Assembly: GCA_000934455.1 (NCBI GenBank) | Contig: KN882223.1 | Location: 325,966-363,457, forward strand | DNA: 37,492 nucleotides | From: Apostichopus parvimensis | Taxonomy: Eukaryota; Echinodermata; Holothuroidea; Aspidochirotida; Stichopodidae | Direction: 5' to 3' | In this document: piece after piece, positions 1 to 10,394 of the stretch | How positions within the stretch are numbered: position 1 is the stretch's first letter | How the letters are laid out: every line of letters starts with the position of its first letter | Notes under the pieces: model-generated | What the model was told of the DNA's origin: nothing | The model's input: only the letters and a program-made list of their open reading frames with translations | Database searches by the model: none | Position numbers and translations under genes: made by a program

Positions 1-1049
1 GTGGTATTCTAAACCGCATCGAGACAACGCCGTAAGTTCATGCGAAAACTTGCTTGAGGATGTTCATATATTTTGCCTTGTGAGTGGTCACAGCAAAATC
101 GAGTTCCTCTACCATTCCCTAACTTCTACCATATGTTCTACGACCACATATAAACCTTGTTTAGTCCTCTCACATAGGATAGGGCACAATGTCAAAAATA
201 AGTCAAATGTTAGCTTTCCGTTCTCTGTTTCCATTTAATTTTCCTATTACGTTGTGCGGGACTTCGCCGTTGTTAAGCCTACGCCCACCTTAGGAAAAAC
301 GCTGACAGTACATCATTATCCACACAAACCGAGTGCTAACAGTATTTGTTTCGAATTGAAGATGACTGATAAAGCAATGAGCAGATTTAACATGTAAAGT
401 TAAAGTAAAATATAGTGATGTAGCTGTATGATGGCATGAAAGAGGATGGTAGCCTATGGATAGTTGAAATTTAAATTTAAGCCTTAGTAGGTTAGTTGGA
501 AGTAAAGGGTAGGCCGAATTTGCAGCCGAAAATATAAAATATATATGAAATGGTATATAATGGTATATATTTTTTTCATGGACAATGTAAGAGACCGAGA
601 ACTGTAATCTGTTGATATCTTTAACATTGATGTTATCATTGTATTGCTGTCGGGTATTCGAGCCGAAAAGTTTAAAATGAACTACGAGTTGTTGCTAATC
701 AGCATTTATCAATATAATAGAGGGTTACTGCGCATATGTTGAAGAAAGGTTGCGTTGTTTTGGATCTGACTTTTGGGTGCTCAGAACAATGCTTTTATTT
801 TTCAAGACGGACCATTTGGTGTGGGTACCCTGATTAAAAGACAATGTTCAAGTTAAGAATGACCTAGGGACTATATCGGTTTTCTTTGTCCTTCGGTACC
901 ATCAGTGGCTTAAGAGTGTCACTCGTTAATTAAGAAAGGAAATGTTTCAAGAGACGACTTCTTTGTCCTCTGTGGCGATGTCTGCACTTAGTAAAATCTT
1001 TACAATATTGGTAAGGTGCTTACTTAAAAAAGTAATTATCTTATAGCAG
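1..1049. other. no gene seen
   Basis: AT-rich sequence with stops in all frames apart from one short chance frame at 50-238. I searched here for upstream exons of the plus-strand P450 copy (heme loop, PERF, ExxR) and found none. Confidence 0.6.
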
Positions 1050-1488
1050 CATTTTGCGTTGGGTCGCTTTTTTCCACCTTTTTAACATGTGCTTGTTTTT
1101 TTTTACATATATCAATCATAAAACAGCAAACTAAGATACCATCCAAGTTTCACCCTGCCAAGAGCGTTAATTAGCGAGTAATTAACGATTAATGTCGATA
1201 ACGAGTAAGAGTGTCCTCGACAAAGTTTTCATATCTCCAAATCCACTAGTTTGAATTCCACCAATCAGTGAATAGTATGTTTATTCATGAGCATTTTGCG
1301 TTTGGTCGCCGTTTTCTACTTTTTTGACATGTCCATCGAGTTTTTTACATACATCAAATCACAAAACAGCAAACTAAGATATTAGCCAAGTTTTTCCCTG
1401 CCAAAAACGTTAATTGGCGAGTATTCCACATACAAAATTAATCGCATTCAGTTCCCCAAACCCACTAGTTTGAATTTAACCAATCAGA
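1050..1488 (+). repeat. direct duplication, period about 242 bp, two diverged copies
   Basis: Copy 1 (1050-1276) and copy 2 (1292-1488) share CATTTTGCGTT, ACATGT, TTTTTTACATA, AACAGCAAACTAAGATA, CCTGCCAA and CCACTAGTTTGAATT in the same order. A short third echo (ACTTTGCGTT) appears near 1532 and 1972. Confidence 0.85.
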
Positions 1489-1547
1489 GATGCAGGTTTA
1501 GTTATGAGCCGTTGCTAAAAATAGATTCAAGACTTTGCGTTGGTACA

Positions 1548-1576
1548 ACCAGGGAGTTGTTATGCAACTCCCTGGT
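1548..1576 (+). repeat. perfect 12-bp inverted repeat with 5-base loop
   Basis: ACCAGGGAGTTG, loop TTATG, CAACTCCCTGGT. The two arms are exact complements and are flanked by a short direct repeat GGTACAA on both sides. Confidence 0.9.
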
Positions 1577-2831
1577 ACAACTGCCATATAGACTGTACAC
1601 AAATCAAGCGTGGTGTTATATTACGTATCTGACAATGACGTTCGTAGTGTTTAAATATTCATATTATGGGCGAGGTTTATTGGGTTCCCAACGGAAAATA
1701 TCTTGGAGAAAAACAAAGTTGAAAGTTGCAAATTGTTCGACTTTCATGCCACCATTTGAAGTAAAATATAAATAGATAAGCTAGTTATGTATGTCGTTAT
1801 GGCATAGTGGAATCTGTGAGGTTGAACAAAATCATAGAAAAGGACGCAAAATGCTGCTTTAACCTTATGCTTTTTTTTATGGAGAACCTTTATGGCAGTT
1901 GTACATATATTACAAAAGGTGGTATAGCAGTCGGTATCTGTACTCGTTAAAAAATTAATTTTTATAAGCAAAACTTTGCGTTTAGAGCTACTTATGAAGA
2001 ACTAAATGATAGTCTAAACATGCTTTATAGTAGACCATTTGATGGATTCATAGGAATTGATTTCAGTCGGACCCCTGCAATACCTACATGACTCATTCTG
2101 GGGCACTTGTGTTAGGATATACTTACAAAAGACCTTAATCCTAGTTTATCAATTAAAAATGAGTCATAATGCACCATTTGTCGTTTACAATTTTAGTTTG
2201 TTTCGGGGGTTTGCACAGCTCCCTCCCCCCCCCCTTCCTTCATAGCAGTCAGCTTCAATGACCTCTGGTCCTACAAAAAAGTCCAGGTTCTACCTAATTC
2301 AGTCTGGGGAAGTTTTGAGTCCCTCCCACTTAAACCTTTGAAATACTGTGCACGCTATTGTCAACACCCACCCACCTACCCCCCCCCCCCGTTTCACCAA
2401 AACTAAAATGCATAACGTTATTGACATTGCTTGCTTTCAAATTCATCTGATTTGATGATTTACCTTTGAACGCAGTGAAACACATAGTCATACCACTGAT
2501 CCCCGCTCACTGACTGACTAATCATTGCACACAACAACTGTTTGCTGTTTATAACGACCGTTAACGATACTGGATTTGTTACATTTGTTAAGACTGGATA
2601 ATTTCTATCGTGAACCACATCACATTGACGATTGTCACTCTGGAAACCCGACTCAAGCCGACGCGACTTATATGGTGAAATATTGATCAATCGTAACCTT
2701 AAGCACGTGCACACTGCCCAACTATCCACGATTTTCTTCGCAACGACGATCAATTTGAGTCGAGTAGTGACCAGTCGAGCAGTGTGTACTTGGGATTTAC
2801 ATTGGATTGTTTCTGAATTCTTCCGGTACAG
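1577..2831. other. presumed intron or intergenic DNA upstream of the orphan P450 exon
   Basis: No recognisable coding signal. It contains C-rich tracts at 2221-2238 and 2366-2390 (CACCCACCCACCTACCCC and a C-run), the latter able to form an i-motif or G-quadruplex on the minus strand. Confidence 0.6.
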
Positions 2832-2981
2832 ATCGAAGCTCGTGTTATTCTCGCCAAGTTGTTCCAGAATTTTACCTTCAAGTTAGATCCGACTCAGTGT
2901 TTTGCAATTCTTGAACAATTGACTTTGAAACCGACAGGTGAATGTACTAACTTCATCTATACCAGGAAAATGGCTGCTTAA
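2832..2981 (+). CDS. terminal exon of a second CYP46-like P450 (partial gene or orphan exon)
   Basis: Preceded by CGGTACAG and reading IEARVILAKLFQNFTFKLDP to a stop TAA at 2979-2981, this 50-codon exon has the same length and phase as exon 13 of the minus-strand P450 at 12955-13104. I count about 16 base mismatches in 150 (about 89% identity) and 9 changed residues in 49. The frame is open, with no nonsense or indel, so it may be the 3' end of a live paralogue. I searched upstream to base 1 for the heme-loop exon and did not find it, although in the other copy the preceding intron is only about 1 kb. Either the intron is longer here and the gene runs off the left edge, or this is an orphan exon left by an inverted duplication. 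The orientation relative to the full gene is tail to tail. Confidence 0.8.
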   Translation: MEARVILAKLFQNFTFKLDPTQCFAILEQLTLKPTGECTNFIYTRKMAA

Positions 2982-3119
2982 CTGAAGGGAAAATATCGAG
3001 TTCACCTACACAGTCGAATGTTACATGTAGGCCTATATATGATATTCCAGTTGCAAAACTTGCAAGGGGTATTACAAAAACGAGTTATAAACACTGATAT
3101 GGGTAGGTCTTGTTTAATA

Positions 3120-3430
3120 AGGGTTAAAGCTGGTTTTGGGATGTGGAAGGAAAGGGGTAAGGCTGGTTATTGCATGTGGTAGGGAAGGGGTAAGGCTGGT
3201 TATGGCATGTGGTAGCGAAGGGGTAAGGCTGGGTATGGGATGTGTGGTAAGGCTGCATATGGGATGTGGTAGGGAAGGGTAAGGCTGGTTATGGGATGTG
3301 ATAAGGCTGGTTATGGCATGTGGTAGCGAAGGGGTAAGGCTGGTTATGGTATGTGGTAGGGAAGGGGTAAGGCTGGTTATGGGATGTGGTAGGAAAGGGT
3401 TACGGCTGGTTATGGGATGTGGTAGGGTGC
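3120..3430 (+). repeat. G-rich minisatellite, unit about 31 bp, about 10 imperfect copies
   Basis: Repeats of GGGGTAAGGCTGGTTATGGG and ATGTGGTAGGGAA, with some units shortened (for example GGGATGTGATAAGGCTGG). It begins about 140 bases after the stop of the orphan P450 exon. Confidence 0.92.
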
Positions 3431-4584
3431 AGGGACGAGGGATAAATGATCTTAGCGATTGTCTATAACAAAATTACTAGCAATTATTATCAAATGTATA
3501 TGCAGCTGTCTCGAAAGAGAGAGACGGGTGTGTATTTAGGACATGATAAGGTCAGGGAGGGATAGTGGATTTGAAGATGTTGACCATAGAAAATTGATGG
3601 TATCACAATACGCTGGAACGTTTTGAAAGTTGGACATGAAACCCTGCTTATGATATCATTATATATGTATTTCATTGTAAATATTTAATTTCATTAATTG
3701 TTATCATGGATTAACTAAAGGAACTAAAACAAATTGTAGAGTTACAAACATGTATATAGCCTTTCAGAAAGGATTTGGTTCACGCAGGTAAGGTGCATGA
3801 TGGGAGAGAGAAGGGGGAGGGGGGGGGGGCACGTAGGAAAAACGTAGCAACATCATGGCGTTGGTGCATCAAGTAACCAAAACACGCCCATGTAGCAAAA
3901 GAAACTAGGCCCAAGTTGAGAGGAGTTCACATTCACAAAGCCCAATCATGATTTGAGCTTGGTTAAGCACTTCTCGAAACCCAGATGTGGTACTCTCATA
4001 CTTTCCCAGGGCAGAAATGGACCTCTAGCTGAAACAATGGGCACTAAATAATACATTAGACCCGTTTAGTTTACTGCCTACATCAAGTTAATTTCAACAT
4101 TAGCTGCTTCGTCTACCAAATGGCCGGCCTCTGCATGGATCCAGGGCTCTGGGCTGCCGCACCGGCGTAGTTACGTCGCTGATGTTCAATTTGCTCCTTT
4201 AGAAAAGAGAACGTATGCCTATTTAAAGAGAATGGCTTTGTTAAGAAGCTTCCATATGCGAGGGCTCTGTACATATTTGAGTACTTCATGATAAAGGATT
4301 CCGTTTTCCTCTCTGTTATCATTTCTTTTCTGCGGCAATAGAAATTACATTATAATAACATAAAGAGGTTTGCACTTTACATGAGAGATACATATACTTT
4401 TCAAACTTTTAAATATATCTTTTTGCAAGTTCGTAGATATCTTTGATACCCTTAATATTCATATTTTTACAATGCTACAAGATTGAAAACTACCATATTT
4501 CGTTTCTGAATTTGTTTAATTTTCTTTTGCATTTGTTCTGCCTTTAAATAGGTTATAAACACCAACTACAGAGGCGAGGACAAC
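3431..4584. other. no recognised gene; one unexplained minus-strand ORF
   Basis: A 69-codon minus frame (4113-4322, with SFLTKPFSLNRHTFSFLKEQ and IEHQRRNY) has ordinary protein-like composition but matches nothing I know. A G-run lies at 3817-3832. Confidence 0.45.
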
Positions 4585-4835
4585 TCAGAGATTTAAGTAT
4601 GACAAAAAGTCAAGATTTAGAGAATGTTTCTCTGGAGACTTAGTAATAGTTGATTTTACTTCGACACAAACGTGCCAAATAAGCTGCTAAATGGGAAGGG
4701 CCCTTCATGGTAATAACGCAACAGGAAAACGATAGTAGTGGTCCTCCAGTTGTGTACCAATATCATATATCCAAAACCATTTGAAGCCTATTCGTACTAT
4801 AAACTTGCACAGACTTAGGCCATATCGCTCGGGGT
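4585..4835 (+). mobile_element. Ty3/Gypsy pol remnant: C-terminal tail of an integrase
   Basis: Frame-shifted pieces give RFKYDKKSRFRECFSGDLVI (a basic region, then the GD-V strand), KWEGPFMVITQQENDSSGPP with VVYQYH (the GPF/Y motif) and HLKPIRTINLHRLRPYR. This is the end of a Ty3/Gypsy integrase, where the small barrel leads into the V-H-x-x-R-L-x-P-Y tail. There is a stop after QISC and an indel near 4773. I see no integrase core, gag or clear LTR nearby. Confidence 0.65.
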
Positions 4836-6080
4836 TACAGAATAAAATATGTTCTAACTTCGCCCGTCTCTTGTATCACAACCATTCCCGTTTCAGGATC
4901 ACGCCCCCATATTACAAATACTCAATAACCAGTTTGGAATGTGAATCCTTCGTTTCCTCCAACATCGGGTGTAAGCATACAGACCCCTGTTTCAACGTCT
5001 GTTGATGTCGATATGGACGCCAAACTAGGCTTCCGGGTCATTATCATTTATATTAGGCTTTATCTTAACTGTTAAATAGGCGTCAAATTAGGCCTAACTG
5101 TATTCAATGACTAGCATCTTCTTTGAGTCCCGTGCTAATTATTCTTACGCCTAGTTCATTTAATGTAAGTTCCTTCAAAGAAATAAGGACATTTTTTACT
5201 TATGCATGGAAGGAATTTTTAGGTACAGCTGTAAATATTGCTTTTTCTTATGAAAATTAGTTGTTCAGTGGAGAATCCTCTGTTTTCTATGTTATTCCTT
5301 TCCCTCTTCGCTCTGTTGTACGAGGGAGCCAGCTTAACCCTCGCCTGTGTTCTAATAAAAGATGAGACTTTTTGTTCCTGTGTTTATCTTCGTTATTCTG
5401 TTCTGAGTTTTAACTTGCCAATCCACGACTTTGTCCCTGCCAAGAAGTTAATTCGGGGTACCTCGCTCGACGCTACACTTAACAGAGAGATAACATTTAT
5501 ATCCTTCTTGAGTCACCATTAGTGGTGAAAACAAAACTTTTTTGAATTTGAATTTTTCAAAACATATCCGGTAATAAGTGTATATATGAATTTGTTGTGT
5601 GATATTTGACGCAGCTAGTGTACAGTCTACAGACAACCCCCCTCCCCTCACCCACCCCCACGCAACGAGAAGTCTTGTTCAATGGAAAACAGCACAGCTC
5701 CCGTGCTTAGTTCTAGAGCAGTACTTTGTCTAGAGCAGTATATATTCGTTTCTATGTTTCTAACACCGTCTTCTTATGAACTACAAATTTAGTGAAACAA
5801 AGTCGTACATATAGGGACGTGGCAAAAATTCTATGTCAACTTTGCTTTTGGAAACAACAAGGTTGCACATTTGAAGAGCTCGTGTCTAGACAAACAAGCT
5901 TCGATGCTCAAAGTACAGAAGGAATTTATGCGATGGTGATGACGTGTGTATGTGTGTTTTTGTATGTGACACTTGCTCGTAAACGCTCTAACTTCAGAAG
6001 GATGACTGGAGTATATTTCATATTTGGTATGTAGTTTCTCCTAAGATAGAAAAGGTTTAGGACTTGTTGATATTGGTCAA
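4836..6080. other. no recognised gene
   Basis: Three open frames of 67-94 codons (5238-5522 plus, 5448-5651 minus, 5792-6034 plus) without family motifs or convincing splice context. Part of this could be further decayed Gypsy sequence or its LTR. Confidence 0.45.
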
Positions 6081-7259
6081 AGGTCATTTGAGCTCAGCAC
6101 GGGGTCAAAGTCTGAAAACGTTGTTCACAATATTTCAAGAAGTAGAAGTTCAAACTTGGTGAGTAGACGATCTGTAGTGTTTTCCATGAATGTCAGAGGT
6201 CATTTGAAGTCAACAGAGGGAAAAATTTGTGAACATTTTGTAAACATGATATATCAAGGAAGGTCGCTTGTGTAGTTCTGATATTTGGCATGTGGGTTAT
6301 TTGATGTAGGTCAGAGTTCATTTAAGGTCACCAAATGTCAAATCTTTAACACTATATAAATACGATATTTCCAGATAAAAAACTGCAGTAGCTGGTATAT
6401 CTGGCTATGGCTTCTCTACAATGATTACAAGAACCCTATTGTTTTTGGTGGAGGGTACAGGTCATTTGGGTTCAGCAGAGGTTACACTCTGGAAATTTTA
6501 AAGATGACATGATAAGATCAGCAGTTTTTCATCAGATTTCATATTGGCATAGGCTATGACTTTCCTATAATGATAACAAAAGCCCCGTAATTCGTTGAAA
6601 CGATCAAAGGTCACTTGAGGTCAGCAAGAGGGAAATTGAAAAACCTTAAAAGCACTGTAGTTGGAAAAGTTTGTTTTCAAGTTGAGACTTCTTATTTGCT
6701 TAAAGTCAATGGATGTTTAAGGCTAGCAGAATCCATTCCATGTAAACCTTTCCTCTTATTTTGGGAGTGGTCTGCAGTATAAGCTTTGGGTTTCAGTATG
6801 GCAATTTGTGCAAGGATACGGTGTACAGGAAAGCACATTGGTCAGACCTTAATTGATATTGTAGGACATTATGAAATTGAGAACGGTTTTTATTTTTAAG
6901 AATCTAATTAGTAATTTCTGAAAGTTTACACAATGTCAGGGTTATATTCCATTGCTCTCACTAACTTGGTATACACCCATGCTCCCATCAAGCTTAATTG
7001 GTTCAGGTTTAAGATGCTTTTGAAGATGTCATTTGTATCTAAGTACAGTGAGTTATTACTACACAATATCTTAAACTCTTAAACTGCTCTGAATTGTCAA
7101 TATTAAAGACCTCATGGATTTATTTTAGCACAAACCCTTGACCTTAACCTATTAAAGTTGTCCTTAGTAGTGCTTCCTATTTCAACAAGTACATTTAGTG
7201 ACAGATATGGTATAAATATTTGTCCAAATATCATGCTGATGGAAGGTCATTTGAAGTCA
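6081..7259 (+). repeat. degenerate interspersed repeat array with AGGTCA half-site cores
   Basis: At least six loose copies, spaced 110-150 bases apart with one outlier, share AGGTCATTTGAGGTCA followed by (A/G)(C/A)(A/C)(A/G)AGAGG and TCTGGAAAC-like text. Cores are at 6081-6096, 6197-6212, 6308-6330, 6459-6474, 6608-6623 and 7244-7259. No gene is visible in 6035-7400. Confidence 0.75.
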
Positions 7260-8449
7260 AAAGAGGTCAACGTCTGGAAACCTTGGAAGCTTGCAAACTC
7301 AATTATTTCTTTGATTAACGGCTTTTCTGTGTCACTAACTGTCATAGGATTCGACTTTTCCTGAGTGGGTTTTCCACTTCCACTAATGACTGTTATCTGT
7401 CATCAACTTTCAGAAGGGTAATACCTTTGCAATGATCAAGTTATCTGGTATGATGTTCTGGTACTTGACTTCATGACACATTGTCCTCAGTTCTATCAAT
7501 CAAGTGATTCCATAGTCAGTATGAACTTATAAGGCAAGGAATCACTAAGTCTGCTGGCTTTCTGGTTCTTGATTTCCGAACACTCCCCTACATTATATGT
7601 CAAACTGATTACCGCTATCATCTGGCAGAGGTTTCCCTTATAATCTCCCACATTCAGAGCATTCATCCGCCCAATTAAGCACTTGCCTGTCCAGTTTTTC
7701 TCTGAAATCAATGACAATATTTGACACTCGTCAATACCAATGTAAATACTATAACTCCTGGTAGCAATTGTAACATATTGTACTCATTCTACAGTATTTT
7801 ATTTTACACCACACTTATAGCAACCACAATATGTCCTGTTATTGTAACCACCAACCTACCCTAAGAAGCCTGGGCCCGTGGTCACTCTTAGGAATGTTTG
7901 TATATGACATATGACGCATGTTAGTAGAAGCAGGAAAACAACTCCATGGTAGAAGTAGTTAAGAACAATGAGTGTGTATAATGATACACTCTGAATACAG
8001 ACGTCAAAGCAATAACATCTCCTCTTTGAATCATCTCTTGTATCATTATCATCAAGAATATTACAGCAATGACGTTCGAACGTATACCAGAGACGAAATA
8101 CCAAATCTCTGCTGGAACAAACATTACGGCTACCATGTAGTTCGAATTTTTTTTTTATATAGGGCTATATTTTGATTTGCTGTTGATTAAGGTACTAAAA
8201 AAGACTATTAAACGTCTCAGTGTGGATAATTAGTGATAGAGTGACGGTAAAATTCCTTCAAGGCTTGGTACATGAATTGAGATTTTACTGCACTGATGAC
8301 TCGATCTTCAGGTAAGACTAAGACATCAAAATATGTCTTCGGGAGTAATATACCAGATTAAGTGTGTTTCATTAAAATGAATTCTTTTCGATGATGACCC
8401 CGACATCAAAAATTTAGGTCTGGTCTATGGCGGGCCATCAGTTTCAAAT
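7260..8449. other. no gene seen
   Basis: AT-rich, with overlapping short frames on both strands between 7850 and 8175 that look like chance. It holds no splice-flanked conserved exon that I can identify. Confidence 0.5.
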
Positions 8450-8670
8450 CGCGGGGAATCGACATATACCGATTTAATCGACATATACCAATTTCCTTCG
8501 ACTTAAACCAGTTTCGAGCAGCTTAAATTGAATTCTACTTATCATTGATTAAAATCGACATATACCAGTTTAAATCGACCTATCATCGATTTAAATCGAC
8601 ATATACCAATTTAAATCGATGATAAGTAAAATAAATTGGTATACTGTGTCAATTTAAATCGACATATAAT
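8450..8670 (+). repeat. AT-rich repeat of ATCGACATATACCAATTTAA units with a long hairpin
   Basis: The motif ATCGACATATACC recurs about five times, partly alternating with its complement. 8581-8596 and 8609-8624 form a perfect 16-bp inverted repeat (TATCATCGATTTAAAT) with a 12-base loop. Confidence 0.88.
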
Positions 8671-9001
8671 TGTATATATCAATGAAACAGTACTGAGGGT
8701 TTTTAAAGATAGATTAATGTTAGGGGATAAGTGAATGAAGTAGGTCTAACTGAATTTCAAAACGACATTAAATTAACACGCCAACGACATGATTTCTATA
8801 TTGAATCCATGTTTTTCAATTTCTTTATTTACTGGTTAGCAACCGGCTCTCCTTGCCCTCTCTACCCCCTCCCACCACCCTATCCGACACCACCCTATCC
8901 GACAAAAACCCTACCCGATACCATTCATGCCATCCAAGAAAAACATACTAAAACACGTATATAAGCGTATAACCCATACAAATTCCATGTATGTTTCTCG
9001 C

Positions 9002-9235
9002 ATGTGGCTCGCCATACATACTAACTGTCTCTTCCAGTCATCTGAAACACATGGCTCGCCATATGCCATACATACTGACTGTCCATTCCAGTCAACGGAT
9101 ACACATGGCTCGCCATACATACTTAATGTCCATTCCATTCATCTCATACACATGGCTCGCCATACAAACTGACTGTCTCTTCCAGTCATCTAAAACACAT
9201 GGCTCGCCAAATGCCATACATACTGAGTGTCCACA
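9002..9235 (+). repeat. 47-bp tandem repeat, five copies
   Basis: ATGGCTCGCCATACATACTG marks starts near 9004, 9051, 9105, 9152 and 9199, giving spacings of 47, 54, 47 and 47. The variant units carry a 7-base insertion (TATGCCA type). Open frames on both strands across it are by-products. It lies just upstream of the SDR terminal exon. Confidence 0.92.
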
Positions 9236-9286
9236 ACTAAATGAAATTAAATTGAAACCAATTGAAAGAACAAGTTCCTTTCAAAG

Positions 9287-9419
9287 CATGTTTTCCTCTC
9301 TCTTCAACGGCGATTGTAAAGTCAAGAAACCGTTACCCAAAGCAGAAGATGAAGCAATAGCTCGGAAGCTCTGGGAAGTCAGTGCTGAGTTAGTCGGCTT
9401 GGAGAAGAAGGTTGAATGA
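9287..9419 (+). CDS. terminal exon of a retinol dehydrogenase-like SDR (RDH11/12/13 type), partial
   Basis: The last residues before the TGA at 9417-9419 include NGDCKVKKPLPKAEDEAIAR and KLWEVSAELVGLEKKVE. The pattern of a DCK element, a basic/proline spacer, then RxLWxVSxELxGL and the C-terminus matches how RDH11-14 short-chain dehydrogenases end. These NADP(H)-dependent enzymes interconvert retinal and retinol at ER or mitochondrial membranes. The upstream part of this open frame runs through a 47-bp minisatellite and is not coding, so the exon must start after about 9240. I propose the acceptor TTTCAAAG at 9286, but the exon could begin closer to the DCK. I found none of the catalytic exons (TGxxxGIG, NNAG, YxxSK) in the window, so they lie in distant introns or are missing. 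Confidence 0.6.
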
Positions 9420-10058
9420 CCTGAAAGGGTGACGAGCTATCGCAAGAACTAGAAACGTGTGAACAACTCTCATTTTTAGGGGAAAGTTTTGTAAGCATCT
9501 TTACTTTCCATTTGCAAATGGATGTGAAACAGCAACTAAAAGTAAACCATTTTGTTTTATGCGGTACACAATTGGTTACCCCGTTCCAACTTTAAAGAAC
9601 CAAAAAAATGCTTTTTTTCCCCCCCCCCCCCCATTTTTGTTACATAAATAATATGGCTCAGTTGCAAAATAAGGCAATATACAATAATCATTATCATCAA
9701 GAAGATTGTTGGGAAAAACGGAATATATGAGATATTACCCAAGCGAAGAGTAATTGATTCTACGGAAACCTTGGTCAGTTGGTTATTCCAGTCAAAGATG
9801 CTGTCCAAGGTCCCACCCCGCCCCATTCCTGGGAATAGAAATGTTTTTGCATAAGATTTCACAGCAGCTATTGTACCAAATTAAAAACGGAAACTACCTC
9901 CTGTATTTATATCAGGTTTTTCCAAACAATTGTTCGGGCATATTTTTCTTTTTAACTATATCAATGTAATTAGGCTGTTCCTTATCACTTTTGGGACGTG
10001 CATGTTGTCATGTTTTTCTCTGTTTTTTTTCGCTGCGCATTTCCTTTGCCATCAGATT
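9420..10058. other. 3' flank of the SDR exon; no gene seen
   Basis: No AATAAA close after the TGA at 9417-9419. A long C-run lies at 9620-9633. A weak exon-like minus segment at 9770-9828 was considered and rejected. Confidence 0.5.
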
Positions 10059-10394
10059 CCACCTACTGCAAAACTATATGCTTGCCTAGAACCTATCAAT
10101 ATTTATGTCGGTTGATAACGCGGATGTATGGTTACCAAAGGGTACTGTATTCTAATGGATGTATAAAGTGCTATTGTCTTAATTTTATACCGATTTATAC
10201 AATGTGTAAACTGAAAATCCCACCTACTCAGTGCAAAACTATATGCTTGCAATATTTCACCTGCGATTTGTACATCAGTTTTGAAGATTTAGCATTATAT
10301 CTTTGAAACATTTTTGCCTAGAGCCCATCAATATGTATATAGGTTGCAACACAGACGCATGGTTACCAAAGGGTACTGTATACTAATGGACGCA
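10059..10394 (+). repeat. imperfect direct repeat, second copy split by about 65-75 bases
   Basis: CCACCTACTGCAAAACTATA (10059) recurs at 10219 with a 4-base insert. CTAGA(A/G)CC(T/C)ATCAATAT and GGTTACCAAAGGGTACTGTA recur 10085-10160 against 10319-10394. In the second copy an unrelated AT-rich block separates the two halves. Confidence 0.85.

Noticed and set aside
1470..1775. 101-codon plus ORF
   Set aside because: It runs through the second copy of the 242-base duplication and the hairpin; chance frame.
4113..4322. Minus ORF with LKEQIEHQRRNY that faintly resembles a P450 CYP2 F-G region
   Set aside because: Similarity is too weak and there are no other P450 motifs around; left as unrecognised.
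8991..9286. N-terminal part of the 142-codon ORF upstream of the SDR exon
   Set aside because: It is translated tandem repeat; only the end after about 9287 looks like protein.
9770..9828. Minus-strand exon-like segment (CCCAG acceptor, LDSIFDWNNQLTK, donor gtttcc)
   Set aside because: Only 59 bases, no family match and no neighbouring exon in a compatible frame.
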